Under the pieces are notes generated by a model. That model was not told where the DNA came from. It saw only the letters and a list, made by a program, of their open reading frames with translations, and searched no databases. A DNA stretch of 64,000 nt from Gracilariopsis chorda. Its lineage: Eukaryota; Rhodophyta; Florideophyceae; Gracilariales; Gracilariaceae. The stretch covers positions 62,001-126,000 of the forward strand of contig NBIV01000056.1 in assembly GCA_003194525.1 (NCBI GenBank), written 5' to 3'. Both the position numbers and the translations under genes were made by a program. Shown here piece by piece: positions 21,841 through 32,404 of this stretch. Numbering within the stretch: position 1 is the first letter of the stretch; every line of letters starts with the position of its first letter.

Positions 21841-24800
21841 GCACACGTGGACACTACCGAAGAACCAAGTACGCTTCGCAGCTGTTATTGCGGTGTGGAA
21901 GGCGCACTTGCGTATAAGCGCTTCTTATTTGTACCCTACGCTGTACAACGCGTGAGCAGACGACGGCGGCGCGCCAAGGTCCCACCGACCGTGCCCATTC
22001 TCAACGCTGCGCCGAGCGCCAAGCAGCACTCTTCGCGCAAAAGTGTTGGTGTTGTGGACATCATGTCGCCGTTTGTTTGAACAGAAGGGCGGGCGTCGCG
22101 TTTTCTCGTGCGTTTCGCCACCGCTCATATTTGGCAGCATCGAGTTAAAAACACGCCGCGTCTTTTTTCCGCACGCCGTCCTTTTTTGACGCGTGTGCCG
22201 TATAGAGAGATGCACCGAATTACACAAAGCCCCGACCGACTATGCGCGCAAACGCCACAACGGTTGCACACGCGTCGACGCCCGCCGTGAGCGCGTTGGC
22301 AGCTGTGGGAGCGTTTCCGCCGATGGCGGTGGGGGAAGGGGGGGACGGATGCACGGGGTGACGCGGGGGCGACGGGCACATGGGCCATGTTACATGGCTC
22401 ACCGACTCATCGTCCACCCCATCCTTCACGCCGCGCACTGTATCATGTGCGAACGATCGTCGTCCCCCCTCCAACCCCCCTCCAACCCCCCACCGCGCCT
22501 TCTTCTACATGCTTCAGGCAACGCAGTCGGCTTTCGTAAAGACCGTCCATAAATTCAACTCACATCTTTACAGAACGGCCCGCCATCCGTGGGTAGCAGC
22601 CCCCCCTAAAAAAAACCTCCTCTAACAACGCACAGCAACAACACTGCCAGCAGCAGTAACCAGCTGCAGACCCAAGTTACCCCCCACCACAACGCCAAAA
22701 TAGGCTCAATTTTTTTATCCGTGGCTGCACATTTGCGTCCCACTTTGAGAAAAAATAATGAAAAATTACGCTCGCTGCATACCAGTTTCAATTCATCCCT
22801 GTAACTGCACATTCCGAGTACGTCCCCTACCGCAAATTACGGTTCACCACCCCATAGAGGCTCATGCTTTTTGTCTGGCTCGCCACCCCGCTCAACCCTT
22901 AGAGCTCACGCACTACGAGACCCCCACTACCGCTCACAAGTTTATCCCCCCTATTGAAGGTGAACCCCAATCCCTGTTTAATCACCAAACACCACACCTC
23001 CTCACACACAGCTCATCAAACCGCACCATCACTTTTACTGCCCAGCCCCTCTCTCGCAAAAAACAGACCCACGACCTTTCCTTTCCACTATTCAAAACCG
23101 TTTTCCACCACTCCGTTCAGCGACCGTTCCTTTAAACTCCTTGCTGGAAAAAGACCCCTACCTCACCCCTAAAACTCCACCAACTAGCCCCCCAGAAAAC
23201 CCAGAAAACCAAAAAAAAAGCAACGGCTCTCGTAAGCTTCTGCAAGCAGCCACAAAACAGATATTTACTACTTGTTTGCTTATCATATGTCACCCTCCGC
23301 CGTTTCCCCGCAACCGCAACCCATTCGCCCTCCACCCCCCCACAAAAACAAACAAAAAAAAGAATACACATCAGAGGGAAAAGCTCCACATCTCTTGTTA
23401 ACTCGCCGTCATGACCCGTTGATGTCTTTAAAGTTTAAACTCCCACACTCTTCCTTCTCAACCAGTGTGTCTTTTTAGCCATCACTCCCCTCCGATAGTC
23501 CCTTCTGTCCAAATCACGACTGCAACCCTGCCTTTATTCGTATTTCCATGTTCCAGCCACTGGACCTGTAGGAATCTCTTCCCTGGATTGAGTTGATTTC
23601 TTACCTCTACGGAAGGCAATCCCTTTACAACCAACCAACACCAGAACCGCATGTTCACCAGTCTCCCGGCACAAAAAACTGCTTGCGCCTTCTTCTGTTT
23701 GTTATGATTGAACAACAACAATGGGTCACAGGCTCAAAACTGCGGCGCACCCTTAACCTCCACTCCCCCGTCCATAAAAGGAAAGACGTAGCTCCAAATA
23801 ATCACACCATCCATGACTAACCTGTACAGTCATCCAATTCAGACAAAGCCACAGAAATCAGCCACCGACGTCTTCTCTCTAACCCGTAATTTGTGATCGT
23901 AAGGCTCAATACCATGCGTATCTGTTAGACTTTGTGTGCCATGGCAATAACACCACGCCACGAGCACTTGTATAATGCTGCATGCCCGTCTCCCCAAATA
24001 AGTTTCTCTCTCCCGGAAAGTCGCACAAACTCAAACTCTCACTCATTCACCCGTCCACCCAAAAACCGCCAACGCACAGCGTCTCTTCACGGCCCTCCAC
24101 CTGCCACAAATCCAATTCCAGCTATGATGTCACAAATGAAAAGCCTGTGCTCGTATCAATCTGCAAATCCTCCTCTCCTCGCTTACAAGAAGATAAAACT
24201 ACCTTGTTCATGCAATCATGTACCCGTTCAGCAAGAAAGTAAACATCACCAACGCGAGAAAGCAACCAGAACTTGTGAAGTATGTTTACAGCTCTATACA
24301 AAGCACTATGAGCGCTGTCCAACACAGGGACAGACGCAAAACCCCCAACCTCCTCCCCATTCTCCCTCTCCCTTGTACCGCCCCGCTGAATTGCACGCCT
24401 CCCCGTCCACTTCATACGTCACCAATGACTCAAGGGGGTGGGCACTGTTAGCACTTGGATAACAAAGATCGGCATACGCAGCAACAAACAAGCAGCTGAA
24501 CATGGCGGCTCCTTTGTTGTTTTTCGTTAGATTTTTTGAAAGGAGGAGTGTGTTGTGCTCAACAACAATACCGCGTCGAATCAGTCCATGTTTTCAGTCG
24601 GGTAGGAGGAGGAGTTGATGGCTTATAAAACACCGACGTTAGCGAATGCAAAAGCACAAATGATGATGCGTAAAGCGTAGTATCTACGAAGAGTGCGCAG
24701 CGAAAAGCGCTGAATTCACAATCATCAACAGCTACTTTCTCACAGCTCTTTACAGGGAACCAAACTGTAACAACATGCGCGCTGTCGACGAACCTTGAAT

Positions 24801-25448
24801 TGGGCGCGCGATGAACAGGAAAATTGGAGGGACGGACTGCTGCCATCAGTACCAAGGGTAATTCCAGGCGCGAGAGCGAGATGAGTGCGGGAAAAGGAAC
24901 GAAGATAACATAAAGGGGGAAGCAGCAGTCTCAAGGGACTGCCAGGGTGTGAGGGACGGAGCCACAGAAGAGAGGCCAATGGGCAGGCGCCAGCTCGACG
25001 GGCTGTGCGGCGTGGTGGCATGGGCGTGGCGTTCGCGAGCCCACCCCGCATCCGCGAATTGAATTTGATCTGCGCACAACTTGTGGGAACCAGTCTATTC
25101 CTGGATTTCTGCGCGCGTGCCCCTAAGCTTTGCCGAGCGCATTTAAACATCCACACATTCACCCACTCGCTCCGTCTCTCTCAAGCACGGCGCTTAGCCT
25201 TTCTGTTACGACAGCCAAGGTCTAACTCCTCCCCGACCCTCTGCACTATCTCCACCCGGGCCACGAAACGCGACCTCCCCTGTTTCCCTTTCCCCTTCTT
25301 CCTGCTCGCTCCCCACCAACCTACGCGAACCCCACCTACATCTTCCTCCTCCCCTACCCGGACCCGCAAAACCGCCGAGACCCATCCTTCCTCCACCAAC
25401 ACCCACGACCACTGCCACAACCCCAAAACAACACTCCACATTCACTCC
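21841..25448. other. Long intergenic region, no gene supported
   Basis: From about 22.4 to 24.5 kb the plus strand is strikingly rich in C and A (many CCCC, CCAC and AAAC runs) and poor in G. This yields overlapping proline/threonine/serine-rich open frames on the plus strand and their mirror frames on the minus strand. None has a recognisable domain. It may contain a long 5' leader or promoter for the bHLH gene. Confidence 0.4.
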
Positions 25449-27035
25449 ATGTCGCTTCGCGCGACCGCCTCGCCCGTAACCGTCGCTTCCGCAGCGTTCG
25501 CCCCTTCTAGCCCTGCCGTCATGTCACACCCTCTCCCTCACGCAACCGACGATGAATCACAAAAAGAACCGCCATTCGATCCGTCTCGGCCACCACCTCT
25601 CCTTCCCCCCCACTCCGCTCATCCTCAAGCCTTTCCTCAGCTGCATCTCGCCCATCAACCTGCAACACATCCACATCTTCCACCATACCATCCACAACAA
25701 CACCAACAACAGCACAACCCCACTCAGCAACAACTATCATATGCCCCGCCCCCGCAGGATATGCGTCGTGAACATCTGCAATACGACATCTTTCAGGATA
25801 TGAATCTGCCTCTTGCACAGCCCACAGCACAACAACCCCCAGTTCCGCTCTCAATCGACCCGTCCGCTGCAGCGGCAGCAGCTGCCGCGGCTGCGGCCGC
25901 ACCTCCGCTATTCGAACGGCCCAAATGCGACGATTCAGCTGCTGCTGCTGCCGCCGCTGCCGCGGCAGCCGCTGCGGCAGCCGCTCATCCTTACGACCGA
26001 GCGAGACCTCCCGAGCCGATACCCAACCCATCAGCACCGTATGGCACACCGTTAACGCTGGGTCCGTCTGCACCGGGCATAATGAAGCGAATGAGTCGCG
26101 CTGACATGCCTGATCAGAGCTCATCTCCGTCTGTACCATCGCCTGCACGTGCATTGGTAGGACAATCCAGTCTGGAACGACGTAAAGCGCATCGAGCGTA
26201 CACGCAAAAGTCAAGGAACAAGGTAAACACCCGTTTTGAAGCGCTGCTGGATGCACTACCCACACCACCTCCACGGCTGAATCCACGCTCCAAAGCCGAG
26301 ATTTTGGAGTACGCCACGGAGACAGTGATCCGTCTGGTGGCGCAGAATAATAAGTTGGAGTTGAGTTTGGCATTGTCGAGTTCGCCGCAGTTGGAATCTT
26401 GGTTACATGATCAGACGCAGGCTGCACGTACTTTGCGCGAGGTGTGCCAGCCTGTGATGCGACTTTTCACAATTGGGTTGGAGTGGAAGGGGGCGGAGGT
26501 CTGGGCGATTGATTCTCGTCTGCCGACACCGACGGCGTCCTTGGGACAGGCATGGAACTTTGTGCCACCGCCTTCGGGAAGACGACCGTCTCGAGAGGAG
26601 GAGGCAAGAGTGGTGGACCTGACGACGTTTCTAGATTCTGTGAAGAACACGTGTTTTGCAACGAACTCGACTGAGGCGGTGGCGGTGGTGTATAGACGTG
26701 GCAAGCCCGGATGGGTGAGCTGCGAGTACACGCAACACGACGGGTTTGACGGTGAGGAGTTTGTGTCGGAGAGGACGCGGATGGCGCCAAATTACGGCAT
26801 CACGGACGTGCTGTTGGTACCGTTAATCCTGTACAATCACGTGCAAATAGTGGTGAGTTTCTATAATATGAGATCGAGAACTTATCAACAGAATCCAGAG
26901 CTGCATCCGCAGATCGATCCTAAATCGTCGTTGAGGGTGGCACAGGAGACGATTGCGATTATTGGACGACGGTTTGCTCAACTGCCTGCGGTTGGTAACT
27001 TCGGTGCCGGTCGTCTGTCAACAGCCCTGCTATAA
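25449..27035 (+). CDS. bHLH-type transcription factor with polyalanine tracts
   Basis: 528 aa from the ATG at 25449. The open frame extends further upstream but without a better start. The first half is Pro/His/Gln-rich with two long Ala tracts (near residues 140-152 and 163-179). At about residues 243-300 is a bHLH domain: ERRKAHRAYTQKSRNKVNTR (basic region and start of helix 1), FEALLDALP, a short proline-rich loop, then PRSKAEILEYATETVIRLV (helix 2). The basic region has the H-x4-x-x3-R frame, but Thr replaces the Glu that contacts the E-box CA. The C-terminal about 200 residues (GLEWKGAEVWAID.., TDVLLVPLILYNHVQIVVSF) look like a compact ligand- or dimer-type domain that I cannot name. It should be nuclear. 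Confidence 0.7.
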   Translation: MSLRATASPVTVASAAFAPSSPAVMSHPLPHATDDESQKEPPFDPSRPPPLLPPHSAHPQAFPQLHLAHQPATHPHLPPYHPQQHQQQHNPTQQQLSYAPPPQDMRREHLQYDIFQDMNLPLAQPTAQQPPVPLSIDPSAAAAAAAAAAAAPPLFERPKCDDSAAAAAAAAAAAAAAAAHPYDRARPPEPIPNPSAPYGTPLTLGPSAPGIMKRMSRADMPDQSSSPSVPSPARALVGQSSLERRKAHRAYTQKSRNKVNTRFEALLDALPTPPPRLNPRSKAEILEYATETVIRLVAQNNKLELSLALSSSPQLESWLHDQTQAARTLREVCQPVMRLFTIGLEWKGAEVWAIDSRLPTPTASLGQAWNFVPPPSGRRPSREEEARVVDLTTFLDSVKNTCFATNSTEAVAVVYRRGKPGWVSCEYTQHDGFDGEEFVSERTRMAPNYGITDVLLVPLILYNHVQIVVSFYNMRSRTYQQNPELHPQIDPKSSLRVAQETIAIIGRRFAQLPAVGNFGAGRLSTALL

Positions 27036-28045
27036 AGAACGTTTGTATGTTTGGCGTGAGCTTTTTTTCCTTCCAGTTGTTGACGGATAAGGAAAGAGCT
27101 GAAATGAGTATTTCCTGATATAACTATATACATTTAATTTGATATGGGTGATAAAGAAAAGGATGGAGAGAACCTCGAGAGGAGAAATTGATGGGTTGAT
27201 TTGGGGTTGATAGGGGGCTTCGGGAACGGATCAACAGCTTTGTGGGCACGAGACAGTGGACGCTGAGAATAAACGAAGGGGGGAAATGCCTGTGCCGTAC
27301 AGTGTTCTTTTTTTTTTAAAAAACCCAAGGTGGGGGACAAACGGGTGTTAACGTACACGAAACCCGGCGGTGGTTGTTATAAAAGAGAAGCATACCCGGT
27401 AACAGCACAGTGGGCTAGAGGGATGATGTGGATGGAGATGACAAGGAAGTTAAAAGGGATCACAAATAGAGGTATGTCTTTAACGTATCTGAGAGGCAGC
27501 AAGTTACGACAGACGGAGGCAGCACAAGGGTAGCCTCCTGTTTACGGTGAAGGGAAGACTGGAAACACAAACGGTGTACTGGCGGAATACTCAGCATGAT
27601 GACGACAGCACGTGGGTGTATCTACGAAGGGTAGCGCAACGTGCGGCAGCAAAGGCAGCGCGTTCTGTCTTGCTGCCCGTCTCTTTGGGCGCTGGCCAGC
27701 TGCAGGACGTGTCTTTACAGCAGAAAAGAAACGCTCCCGAAACGGATGCACAAACAGCGAATAAAGGACGGACAAACTGCAGACGCGCATATCGGAAGCG
27801 GTCGACATCCCCCTCCGCAGACCGCCGCAGCGCGGCGCTCGATGCGCGCGCGTCGTTGTGAATTGCGTGCCTCCTCGTTAATCGCGTGCTGTAAACAAGA
27901 AACGTTGGTGCGTTCTTTATCGTAGCTGCGCGCCCCTCACTGCTCACCGCCCCTCTCGACCAGTGTCCGTGTGCACCTGCTCGGCGCGAGGTGGGACGCG
28001 CGGAGAGAGCCGCGCCCAATGGGTATGGTTGCGAGTGTTTCTTGT
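27036..28045. other. Intergenic, nothing recognised
   Basis: Contains an oligo-T/oligo-A stretch near 27309-27326. The remaining ORFs look like chance frames. Confidence 0.4.
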
Positions 28046-28363
28046 TTAGTTGTTGAAGAGCTCCTTTGCGACTTGTTCTGCGGGTAGCTTGGGGGATTTG
28101 GGTTGAACGTGTGGTTCGTTTTCACTATTGCCATTATCCGTTTTCAACGTATTGGCGTCTTTGACCTTGTCACTATGCTTCTTCTTCTGCTTATCGGCGC
28201 CCGCTGCTGCGCTGGCCGATGCACCTGCCTTCGGCGCGGCCTCGTAGACGTGTTCCTCATCTGACGAATCAGGGGTAACAGGGCGCTTCCTCTTTGCAAG
28301 CTTCTCTTCCAGTTTGCGCTGGGCGCCCAGCACGGCCGCCTTAGCCTTATCTCCGCCGCCCAT
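28046..28363 (-). CDS. Small charged low-complexity protein, unknown
   Basis: 105 aa from the Met at 28363. The sequence is Lys/Glu/Ala-rich, with a helical start (AKAAVLGAQRKLEEKLAKRK), then an acidic PDSSDEE segment, an Ala/Ser stretch, and a Lys-rich tail. PDSSDEE resembles a casein-kinase-2 site and the Lys/Arg clusters could serve as nuclear signals; both are inference. The longer frame running upstream to 29329 lies antisense to the NUMOD3 gene and is not believed. The gene is divergent from the NUMOD3 gene across about 390 bp. Confidence 0.4.
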   Translation of the reverse strand: MGGGDKAKAAVLGAQRKLEEKLAKRKRPVTPDSSDEEHVYEAAPKAGASASAAAGADKQKKKHSDKVKDANTLKTDNGNSENEPHVQPKSPKLPAEQVAKELFNN

Positions 28364-28447
28364 GGCACAAGCAACCGTCACAGAGGTAGCGTGCTCGCCA
28401 CACGGCGAATCATCAACGCACGCCAGCCACGAAGCGTGTGAATTATC

Positions 28448-28503
28448 GGTACCAACGATCGGTACCAACAGTACTGTACCTACCGTTGGCACCGTTGGTA
28501 TCT
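28448..28503. promoter_or_regulatory. Repeated TACCAACG / CGTTGGTA boxes between divergent genes
   Basis: Two copies of ggtaccaac in one orientation (28448 and 28461) face two copies of accgttgg in the other (28480 and 28490). Together they form an imperfect inverted repeat about 55 bp long around a gtactgtac centre. It lies in the shared upstream region of the small ORF and the NUMOD3 gene. Dyad-symmetric repeats in such a place suggest a transcription-factor site. The factor is unknown. Confidence 0.45.
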
Positions 28504-28756
28504 TACCAAAGGGACCGCTAGCCCGTAGATACCACTGCGTTCGCATATTTGCGCACACATGCAACGCTGCGCCACACGCTGACGCCGCTCCCGTGACCGC
28601 ACCAGTGTGCGAGTTGTCCACGTGGCCACGCCGTCCACGTCCAGGGGGAACAGCGCTGCGCGCTGCTGGCCGCGTCGATCGCAGCCGGGTGACCTTCGCG
28701 TGGGCGCCGATCTCCGCGCGTTGCGCACCCGCCTCCGACGCGCCGCCGCCGCCGAA

Positions 28757-30364
28757 ATGTCGTCCGCGCGCGCGTCGCTGACGTTCATCGCCCCGTCCGC
28801 GCAGCGCACAAGTGCTCTGCTTCCGCGCCGCTCGCCCGTGTGCGTGTCGCGCCCCCAAGCCGCCTCGCGCTCCGCTTTCCTCCCGCCCTTCCTCCCGCCC
28901 ATCCCGCACCGCTCCAGCCTCGTCTCCACTCTCTCGCCCCCCGCCCCTTCCGCACCGCCCTCCCCGTCGGCGGTGGCACCCCCCACTTCCAGGCCCACGG
29001 CCATCACTGCTGCCGCTGCTGGCAACTCCGTTGCCGAACATGACGTTTCCCCTTTGGAGCTTGAACACTCCTCCTCCCGTGCTGGGCGAAAGCATACGGC
29101 CGAGGCGCGGCGCAAAATCGCTAATGCCAACCGTGGGAACATTCCTTGGAACAAGGGCCGTCCTCATTCGGAGGAGACGCGTCGCAAAATTGCAGAGAAT
29201 ACCAAAAAGGCCATGATGCGACCGGAGATGCGTCGATTGTTGCAAAGGAGAGCAACGGGACGTAAGCACTCTGAGGAGACAAAGCTTAAGATTCGTCAAG
29301 CTGCACGAAACATGCGTCCTTCCGCTCACACACGCGCGAAAAGACGTCGCCCCCTGCGCTTTGTGTTTCCTGAAAACGTTGTCAAACAGCTCAACCTAGA
29401 TATTGCAAAGGAAATTGAGCACACCTTTGAGCGAGAGGAAAGCAATGATCGACGATTTGTCGTGAACGCGAAACGCTCCCTGTCTGAAGAAACTAGAGCT
29501 AAGCTCAGTGCGAAGATCAAAAAGTTGTGGGCTGACCCTCAATACCGTGATCGTGTGTCGAAAGGTATTCAACAGAGGCGGAAACAGATGACAAAACCAT
29601 CTGCTTCCTCTGCTCCTGACCCTGCTGAAGACGCTCAAACAGTCTCTACGAAGAGACGTATACGCACCTCGCAAAGTCCCTCTTTGCCCCGCACGACCTC
29701 CGGTGCCGAGGATGACGACGATGACATTGTCATTCGCTCGGAGGATCTCGCAGGCATTACTATGGAGGATCTGGGCATTACCGGCATTGAACACGCGGGT
29801 ATTGTCACTCGCCCTGAGCCTAGCACTCTTGCCTCTCACCCATCTGACGCAGATGACTTGTACGCTTTCTCGTTTGCCGATCCCGGCTCGTCTGTGCAAC
29901 CTTCTACCGATTATTTTGCCCCGCCATTAACATCTCCGCCTGCACAACTTGAGCTTACTAATGAACTGGAGCACATGGATCCAATGTACCAACTCACTCC
30001 CGAAACAATCCATCCGTCAGTACAAGAGCCACAACCAATCAATACTGACTGGGCTGAAGCTTCAGTTTGTAACGTTCCCATTTCACCCGACGTGGATACC
30101 CACGTTTTAGACCATACTGTTCCGCTCTCATCTGAGCCGGACTCCCTTCCACTTGCCAATGCGCCTTTGACGGAATCTGGGTCAGCATTTCTGATTCCAA
30201 GTGAGCAGTATGATCATCTAAATGAGTTTTCTGACGCAACGTCTAATGCACTTATGAATCCGGAACTGGTTTCGTCCTCGTGGCTGAAGTCCTCCGCGGA
30301 GGACGGTGAACTTCTGCACTCTACTTTACAGTCGCTCGATTTCTTGGATGTGGATTCCATTTAA
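28757..30364 (+). CDS. NUMOD3-repeat protein, probably plastid-directed
   Basis: 535 aa from the ATG at 28757. Residues 1-75 are rich in Ser, Ala, Arg and Pro with almost no acidic residues, as in plastid transit peptides. At about residues 108-190 there are three NUMOD3-like motifs (GRKHTAEARRKIANANRGN, RPHSEETRRKIAENTKK, GRKHSEETKLKIRQAARN). A fourth lies further on (SLSEETRAKLSAKIKKLW). NUMOD3 is a DNA-binding motif first described in homing endonucleases. Stand-alone NUMOD3 proteins occur in plant and algal plastids. No GIY-YIG or HNH nuclease is present. The C-terminal half is acidic and low complexity. A DNA-binding role, such as in nucleoids, is inference. Confidence 0.65.
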   Translation: MSSARASLTFIAPSAQRTSALLPRRSPVCVSRPQAASRSAFLPPFLPPIPHRSSLVSTLSPPAPSAPPSPSAVAPPTSRPTAITAAAAGNSVAEHDVSPLELEHSSSRAGRKHTAEARRKIANANRGNIPWNKGRPHSEETRRKIAENTKKAMMRPEMRRLLQRRATGRKHSEETKLKIRQAARNMRPSAHTRAKRRRPLRFVFPENVVKQLNLDIAKEIEHTFEREESNDRRFVVNAKRSLSEETRAKLSAKIKKLWADPQYRDRVSKGIQQRRKQMTKPSASSAPDPAEDAQTVSTKRRIRTSQSPSLPRTTSGAEDDDDDIVIRSEDLAGITMEDLGITGIEHAGIVTRPEPSTLASHPSDADDLYAFSFADPGSSVQPSTDYFAPPLTSPPAQLELTNELEHMDPMYQLTPETIHPSVQEPQPINTDWAEASVCNVPISPDVDTHVLDHTVPLSSEPDSLPLANAPLTESGSAFLIPSEQYDHLNEFSDATSNALMNPELVSSSWLKSSAEDGELLHSTLQSLDFLDVDSI

Positions 30365-31088
30365 GCTGTGTCTTTTTGCTTATCTTTTTTACAAATGGAG
30401 AGGTCGGTGAAAAGGTGTTTTGTTGTTTATGTGGGTGGGAGCTTTTTTGTTTCGTTTGACTCCTTTGCATTCACAGCTTGCTGTGCCATCTCGTTCGATG
30501 CTATCTATTATATATCTGATCCGTGTGCGGTGGGCTGTTGTGGTTCTTTTCGTTTTTGGTTTTGTCGGCGTGAGCTGATCTTTTGTTTACTTGTTGTGTG
30601 ATGTTGTATCTTATACTGCAGGCAAGGTGCATACAACCTTGGTGTTTATGTGCTGTTTATATACTTTTGTGTATCTAATGCTTTATTTTGTGTATGAAGC
30701 CTAAACGACTCTGGATACCATCTTACTTTTTTTCTGACACACAGAATGGTAAAGAAACCATCTTCCATCTGCGACATTGTACATGTGGGATAGTGATGAG
30801 ATGTTTTATTTACGAACCGCAGCGATACGTCTCACCCCTAGGGGCTTCCCTATTTGCAAAGGTGCGGTGTGGGATTTGGCTGGCTTCATAGGAAACGGCG
30901 GGAGGCGTCGAGCCGTATTGATTTATTGACAAGCGGCGCATGTGTGATGTACGTACCCTTCGTAGCTGTGTACCAAACAAAAATAGGAGTATCGCGAGTG
31001 CATGTGTCACACGAGGTGGAGCAAGAAGTAGTGGCATGCTCCAGAACAAACAAGGAGCATGTAAAGCGTTAAGTCAAGACGACATGTT
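30365..31088. other. Intergenic 3' flanks
   Basis: Downstream regions of two convergent genes. T-rich on the plus strand just after 30365; no further gene seen. Confidence 0.4.
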
Positions 31089-32369
31089 TTAAACGAGCAA
31101 TTGCAACAAGGCGCTGGATATGACAGCCATGATAAAGATCTGAGCAAACGGCAGTGAAGCATTGTCATTGGTTTCGTATTTCACGTCGTAAGCGGGGGTG
31201 GTGGCCATTCTGGCATCGCTCAATCTGTGACGTGCTTCTCTTAACTCGAGCTTCATGGCGTCTATGTCGGATTGACGTTGCGTTATTATGGCGCTTAATT
31301 GGGCGGCTCGCTCAATGGCTATGCGCTGGCGGGCGGACTTTTGAAGCTTTTGTAGTTTGATTTTCGGAGCGATGCGCATCAGAGTGACGCGTTCTCGTTC
31401 GCTGTATGTGTCGGTGGGCGTGGGTTGGGAAGACGGCGCTTCGGAGGGTGGTGCAGGTGGTTGTTGTTGGTTTGATGTTGGTGGTGGTGTGGTGGTGGGT
31501 TTTGGAGGCTTTTTAGCAGGGGATTGTGCTGGCGGAAGTGGAGTTGGTTTCGACGGCTGTGCCGGGGTTGTTTGCCGTGTTGGAGGCGCGGGTGGTTTTG
31601 GTGGGGGCGGAAGTTGGCGGATGGGAGGAGCGGATGGCTGAGGGGGTGCGGGAAGCTGGCGTATGGGAAGTGGAGGAGGTGGAGGAGCTTCGGGTGATGG
31701 TGGTGGTTTGGGGGCTTGAGGTTTGGCTGGCAGTGGTGGTGGTGGCGGCGGTGCAGGCGCATGACGGATGGGGGCGGGTGGGGGTGGCGGAGGTTGGGCT
31801 TTTGGTGGCGGTGAGGGCTCCTTGGTGATGGGTTGAGTCGGTGGATGGATGTTCAAAGGCTGCTGTTCGGGTTGAGATGCTGCAGGGGGTTGTGTCGGGG
31901 TCGGTTGGAGCAGCTCTTGGGGGGTGTCGATCTGCTTTTGAGGGTAAGAGTCGAGCATTTGAAGATTAACGACCATTTTCTTCTTAAGAACAAAGTCGGA
32001 AGGGATACTTTTCCACAGTTCAGTGATGGAAGCGAGGCCATGTACGGAGTTGTCGTCCGTGGCGGGGTTGGATGGTTGGGGAAGGGTCTTCAGCGAAGCC
32101 ACCATGAGTAAAAAGCGATCTGGACAGGAATTGAGGTCTGGTGGAATTGACTTGAATGCTTGTTGATCGATTTGAATGGTGATTGACTGGGAGGGTTTTA
32201 GCACTGCGGCGTTGGGACGTACGCAGTAGCGTTTTAGGTTGGTGGTTTTCACTTTGTAAGCGACCGGATGCTCGGAGATGTTGGTCATGTTGACGAGGGT
32301 TGATGTTTGTTTGTTGAGCCTTATCTGGAAGGTGAGGTTATGCGGTGAGAACGTGACGAGACGGTCCAT
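31089..32369 (-). CDS. VAP-like MSP-domain protein, tail-anchored
   Basis: 426 aa from the Met at 32369. An N-terminal MSP domain (about residues 1-125) carries the VAP signature: LVNMTNISEHPVAYKVKTT then YCVRPNAAVLKPSQSITIQI. A long proline-rich linker (about 155-310) and a coiled coil (about 325-400, KIKLQKLQKSARQRIAIERA..) follow. A C-terminal hydrophobic segment (FAQIFIMAVISSALLQLLV) ends the protein. VAP proteins sit in the ER membrane, bind FFAT motifs and form contact sites. The Pro-rich insert is far longer than usual. The frame is open up to 32552, but that start would put a second hydrophobic segment and polyalanine in front of the MSP domain. The Met at 32369 matches the family. 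Confidence 0.75.
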   Translation of the reverse strand: MDRLVTFSPHNLTFQIRLNKQTSTLVNMTNISEHPVAYKVKTTNLKRYCVRPNAAVLKPSQSITIQIDQQAFKSIPPDLNSCPDRFLLMVASLKTLPQPSNPATDDNSVHGLASITELWKSIPSDFVLKKKMVVNLQMLDSYPQKQIDTPQELLQPTPTQPPAASQPEQQPLNIHPPTQPITKEPSPPPKAQPPPPPPAPIRHAPAPPPPPPLPAKPQAPKPPPSPEAPPPPPLPIRQLPAPPQPSAPPIRQLPPPPKPPAPPTRQTTPAQPSKPTPLPPAQSPAKKPPKPTTTPPPTSNQQQPPAPPSEAPSSQPTPTDTYSERERVTLMRIAPKIKLQKLQKSARQRIAIERAAQLSAIITQRQSDIDAMKLELREARHRLSDARMATTPAYDVKYETNDNASLPFAQIFIMAVISSALLQLLV

Positions 32370-32373
32370 CTTG

Positions 32374-32404
32374 CTGGCGGCGGCGGCGGCGGCGGCGGCG
32401 GCGG
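32374..32404. repeat. (GGC)n microsatellite upstream of VAP
   Basis: About ten GGC triplets immediately upstream of the chosen VAP start, inside the 287-bp VAP/VPS11 divergent promoter. If translation began further upstream it would encode polyalanine. Confidence 0.7.

Noticed and set aside
22758-24462. Proline/threonine/serine-rich frames (22758-23135, 23932-24462)
   Set aside because: They are explained by the C/A-rich strand; no domain, no good start context, overlapping alternatives in other frames.
25519-26427. 302-aa open frame antisense to the bHLH gene
   Set aside because: It mirrors the GC-rich polyalanine and proline coding region and has no domain of its own.
28364-29329. Long minus-strand extension of the small ORF
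   Set aside because: It lies antisense to the NUMOD3 gene in high-GC sequence, and its composition changes abruptly at the Met at 28363.
31357-31828. Gly/Val-rich plus-strand frames
   Set aside because: Mirror of the proline-rich linker of the VAP gene.
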